This document shows positions 61,125 through 64,000 of a stretch of DNA of 64,000 nucleotides, in pieces. The DNA comes from Maribellus luteus (GTDB taxonomy: Bacteria; Bacteroidota; Bacteroidia; Bacteroidales; Prolixibacteraceae). How positions within the stretch are numbered: the first letter of the stretch is position 1; the number at the start of each line of letters is the position of its first letter. The notes under the pieces are model-generated. The model did not search any database. It had not been told where the DNA came from and saw only the letters and a list, made by a program, of their open reading frames with translations. Position numbers and translations under genes: made by a program. The stretch spans positions 62,001 through 126,000 of the forward strand of contig NZ_QWGR01000014.1 in assembly GCF_003576475.1 (NCBI RefSeq), read 5' to 3'.

Positions 61125-62558
61125 TTACTCCGAAACTTTAAGTAGTTTTCTTATTCCGTTTAAGAGAACATCTTCAACTTCGGGAGTCACCGAGCTTGTT
61201 TGGATCTCGTAACCTTCCTGTTGGTAAGCTTCCTTGGTACCAATATAGAGGGGGCCGTAATCGCCGTAGGCTGCCATTGCAACAAACAAGTCGGGTTTCA
61301 TCTTTTTGGCAGCGAGCTGGTATTCAATAAACAGTTCGCCGGGCATAAACAGGATGCGTCCTTTCCCCAAGCTTAAACAGCCCAGATCGATTTTATGCCC
61401 AGCCTGTGTTCGTTTGTACCAGGCCAGTTTGCCCATGTAATTGGGCAGGTAGTTAAACGGTAGATCTTTCTCATGCATTTTGGTTTCAATTTCGTCCAGA
61501 GTACTGGCAGGAGGAAGAGTAACCGGGTAGGCTTCCCAGTTCAGCTGATTGGGCGATATTTCCACCCGTTCGCTGTTTTCCCAGGCTCGCTTCATGCCGT
61601 CAGCCAATCTTTGGGCCAGAATGCCACGATTCTCTTTTGATCCGTCGTTGTATTTTCCGGCTGCAATGTTTCCTCCAGCCCCGTTGAAATGCACATGCAT
61701 GGCATCCGGAACTTCCAACTGGCGCAAAAAACGAGCCGTGCCGGGAAAGTCGGGATTAGGTACCTGTGTGAGGTAATAACTTTGTGGATGCGTGGCGTAA
61801 AAGCTTAAAACGGCTACCGGAGTTTCTCCGTCCCAGAAACCAATGACCGAAACCATGGGATCAATCAGTCCTTCGGGTTGGGCTCTCATCAGGGAATCTT
61901 TGCAGGATGAACCCCGCATGGCGAAAACTTTACCTTCTGGGGTAAGCATCCGTCGGTTGGAAGCCACTTTGTAAACGGGGGCTTCTCCAAAACTGATATG
62001 AGAAACGGCTCTGGCATGCAGCATTGATTCCTTTACTGATTGTGCCAGCTTGTGGATCAGCCCTCGGGCGAAACTCCCTTCGAAACACCCGGGATCTATA
62101 TTTGCATCGCGGAGGATCTGCTCGGCGCTGAAGTCGCAAATCGGGGCGTCGTGTTGGTGCAGAGTATGCACTGCCACTCTCTCAGGGGTGGTGCCTGCAG
62201 CATGGGCAAGTGCTTGTTTGAAAGCATCCTGACCACCGTTGGCAATCCCGATCCAGTCGACAACACATAAAACGATCGGATCATCACTTCCCCGGATTAC
62301 CACGCCCCGTGCCCGGAGACTTAGATCCCACGAATTAATCATGGGACCGTAAGTCAGCAGACTGCCAACAGGAGGAGTTGCATCCACATCGAAAGCAGAT
62401 ACATATACAGATGACGCTCCTTCCTGAGCTGCCAGGCTTCCTGTTCCCGGGAAACATACAAGATGTCCCCCCAATAGGAACAGGAAGATAAAAAGTTTGC
62501 AAATGATTGCTTTCTTCCGAATGATGCTAAACAGATTTAAGCTGATCCCGGTTTTCAT
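61125..62558 (-). CDS. Neutral ceramidase-like exported protein
   Basis: This 477-residue exported protein resembles the N-terminal domain of neutral/alkaline non-lysosomal ceramidase (hydrolase fold). Motifs seen include FDVDATPPVGS, DPIVLCVVDWIGIANGG, VAVHTLHQHDAPICDF (candidate zinc His) and SFYATHPQSYYLTQVPNPDF. In Bacteroidota, many such proteins lie beside Gfo/Idh genes and have no proven lipid activity. The start at 62558 overlaps the upstream aminotransferase gene by 32 bp, indicating translational coupling. A signal peptide with a long n-region (KLFIFLFLLGGHLVCF) is present. Confidence 0.82.
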   Translation of the reverse strand: MKTGISLNLFSIIRKKAIICKLFIFLFLLGGHLVCFPGTGSLAAQEGASSVYVSAFDVDATPPVGSLLTYGPMINSWDLSLRARGVVIRGSDDPIVLCVVDWIGIANGGQDAFKQALAHAAGTTPERVAVHTLHQHDAPICDFSAEQILRDANIDPGCFEGSFARGLIHKLAQSVKESMLHARAVSHISFGEAPVYKVASNRRMLTPEGKVFAMRGSSCKDSLMRAQPEGLIDPMVSVIGFWDGETPVAVLSFYATHPQSYYLTQVPNPDFPGTARFLRQLEVPDAMHVHFNGAGGNIAAGKYNDGSKENRGILAQRLADGMKRAWENSERVEISPNQLNWEAYPVTLPPASTLDEIETKMHEKDLPFNYLPNYMGKLAWYKRTQAGHKIDLGCLSLGKGRILFMPGELFIEYQLAAKKMKPDLFVAMAAYGDYGPLYIGTKEAYQQEGYEIQTSSVTPEVEDVLLNGIRKLLKVSE

Positions 62559-63882
62559 ATAATTTTGTCATTGCATTGATGATGTCATCCATGTCTTGCT
62601 GAGTACCCAACAGCGGACCCGAAGCCCACAACATTAGCATTTCTTCGTCGCAAATTAAGTCGCAAACAGGGCAAGCCATTTCTTCTTTGTATTGCTTCAG
62701 CCTATCTTCTCCGTACATGTACTTGTACTCTTTCCTGTTCATAATATTCTCAACCCAGGGTTCCTTGTGCAGACCGTTTGTAATATAAGGGCTGACATTA
62801 ATTCCTTCCGCAGAAAGAGCCTTGAGGTATTTCTCACGCGGAATTCCATTGTATACTTCCTTGTTATAATTCATCGTGTACAGGTAGAACGATCCTTCTT
62901 CGGTTCCATCGTACAATTTCTGAGGGGTAACCCCGGGAATATCCTTGATTTTGGAAGACAGGTAATTCGCATTTTTGTTACGAAGAACATGTCTTTCAAG
63001 TGCTGTTGGCAGCTGGCCTAACAGGATGGCACCTTCAAACTCATTCATCCGGTATTTGGGACCGATGGTTTCCGTACGGCCTTGTTTCGAGGTTCCGTGG
63101 TTTTGAACCGTGTAACATTGTTCCAGCAGTTCTTCATTGTTGCTAATAATACTACCTCCCTCTCCACAGGATACTACTTTCGAGGTTTGATGGCTAAAGC
63201 AGCCTACATCACCTATCGATCCAAGCATCTTGCCGCGGAATTTTGCGAAATGAGCCTGACAGGCATCTTCAATCAAAAAGAGATTGTGTTTCTTGGCTAT
63301 CTGAAGAAAGCGATCCAGGTCGGCGGGTTGTCCCATCATATGTACCGGTATAATAGCCTTGGTATTTTTGGTAATACGTCGTTCTACATCATCAGGGTCC
63401 AGCTGGAATGAATAACGGTCGATGTCACCCAGCACAGGAAGTGCTCTGGCGGAAAGGATGGCCGAGATGGTTCCGGGATCGGTATAAGGGGAGGTGATTA
63501 CCTCGTCGCCAGGGCCTAAGCCCAAAGCTTCTACCGACGTATGAAGGGCTTGTGTGCCTGAGCCTACTGCAATACAGCGGGGAACTCCCATCATCTTTGC
63601 ATACTCCTTTTCGAAGGTAGCAACTGTTCCAGTTGCGGATTGGATGCGACACCAGATACCACTTTGGGTTGTTTTTTCAATTTCCTCCAATACTTTTTTG
63701 TCTACGTATGGCCAACCAGGCCAGGGTTTATTCGCGCGTACAGCTTCTCCTCCCAGAATAGCTAATTTATTGCTGGTACCGGAAGCTCCAAAAGCCTGCA
63801 TTCCTCCCAGGGTTATAGTTCCCACTGCTCCGGCGGAAACTGTTCCAACAAAGCTCCTTCTCGTAACGTTTTTAGGTTTCAT
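62527..63882 (-). CDS. Tat-exported DegT/DnrJ/EryC1-type aminotransferase
   Basis: This PLP-dependent sugar aminotransferase-fold protein has a Tat signal (VTRRSFVGTVSAGAVG). The PLP Lys235 lies in FSHQTSKVVSCGEGGSI, and Asp206 in LIEDACQAHFAKF holds the pyridine nitrogen. YVDKKVLEEIEKTTQSGIW is typical of the family N-terminus. Length 451 residues. Export of a PLP enzyme is unusual, because the cofactor must be loaded in the cytoplasm before Tat export. It is first in the operon with the ceramidase-like and Gfo/Idh genes. The 118-bp stretch upstream (63883-64000) holds no gene. Confidence 0.9.
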   Translation of the reverse strand: MKPKNVTRRSFVGTVSAGAVGTITLGGMQAFGASGTSNKLAILGGEAVRANKPWPGWPYVDKKVLEEIEKTTQSGIWCRIQSATGTVATFEKEYAKMMGVPRCIAVGSGTQALHTSVEALGLGPGDEVITSPYTDPGTISAILSARALPVLGDIDRYSFQLDPDDVERRITKNTKAIIPVHMMGQPADLDRFLQIAKKHNLFLIEDACQAHFAKFRGKMLGSIGDVGCFSHQTSKVVSCGEGGSIISNNEELLEQCYTVQNHGTSKQGRTETIGPKYRMNEFEGAILLGQLPTALERHVLRNKNANYLSSKIKDIPGVTPQKLYDGTEEGSFYLYTMNYNKEVYNGIPREKYLKALSAEGINVSPYITNGLHKEPWVENIMNRKEYKYMYGEDRLKQYKEEMACPVCDLICDEEMLMLWASGPLLGTQQDMDDIINAMTKLYENRDQLKSV

Positions 63883-64000
63883 TTTTGATTAATTTTGATA
63901 AGTTTATTGTTTTTATTAGTAAAGACAAGCGTGACTTTTTTATGAAAGAAAAGAGTTATGTCTGATACTTATATTTTTTGTTTTGCTTTCTTGCTTTCTC

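Overview
The window reads as a chromosome segment of a Bacteroidota bacterium, most likely a polysaccharide-degrading Bacteroidia or Marinilabiliales-like member. The evidence is a SusC/SusD pair, a one-protein hybrid two-component sensor, many lipoprotein or Sec signal peptides on glycoside hydrolases, four GH92 alpha-mannosidase-family enzymes, AT-rich DNA and no clear Shine-Dalgarno sites. No genus can be named from the sequence alone.

Layout. (1) 1-1097 is the right-hand part of an IS21-family element, cut by the window edge. (2) 1515-31638 is a polysaccharide utilization locus (PUL), entirely on the minus strand. In transcription order it holds the hybrid sensor (31638-27607), a 340-bp regulatory gap, susC, susD, a hairpin, GH92-C, an EEP phosphatase-fold enzyme, a GH28-like beta-helix protein, an unrecognised putative glycosidase, a PhoA-type alkaline phosphatase, a second EEP enzyme, an ADPRM-like metallophosphatase, a GH35 beta-galactosidase and an NPP-type phosphodiesterase. 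An intrinsic terminator follows, then GH92-B, GH92-A, aldose 1-epimerase, a clan GH-A glycosidase and a sulfatase. (3) 31761-36155 is a scrap-yard: a truncated ISAs1-type transposase fused to the stump of an MksE-like gene, a frameshifted MksF-like gene, about 1 kb of repeat-bearing non-coding DNA, two small ORFs, and the N-terminal stump of a PD-(D/E)XK-like nuclease. (4) 36156-38785 is a complete second copy of the IS21 element, in the same orientation as the first. (5) 38786-56414 runs on the plus strand: a truncated gene end, an FHS-type sugar transporter, ROK kinase, SIS isomerase, a YhhN membrane protein, a GH2 beta-galactosidase, an unrecognised lipoprotein, GH92-D, a beta-propeller glycosidase-like protein, a GH95-like enzyme and an unrecognised TIM-barrel-like lipoprotein. 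(6) 56449-63882 runs on the minus strand: a LacI remnant, an exported ADP-ribosylglycohydrolase-like lipoprotein, GH16, and a three-gene set of a Tat-signal Gfo/Idh/MocA oxidoreductase, a ceramidase-like protein and a Tat-signal DegT-type aminotransferase.

How it may work together. The left PUL pairs alpha-mannosidases and beta-galactosidase with five different phosphoesterases and one sulfatase, an unusual phosphatase load for one PUL. Two of the four GH92 enzymes (GH92-A and GH92-D) carry Gln where canonical GH92 mannosidases have the catalytic-acid Glu. From memory, that substitution is known in GH92 enzymes that cut mannose-1-phosphate-6-mannose, where the phosphate leaves without acid help. 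I therefore propose a phosphoglycan (phosphomannan-type) utilization system. The right cluster supplies a second GH92 of this type plus sugar uptake and phosphorylation. This is inference and no substrate was tested.

The two direct IS21 copies bracket the PUL and the scrap-yard, so recombination between them would delete or mobilise a 37,688-bp unit. By eye, base composition rises from left to right: in single 60-base lines counted by hand, 19 of 60 are G+C at 30481, 32 of 60 at 43741 and 37 of 60 at 62101. This agrees with a mosaic origin but is not a window average.
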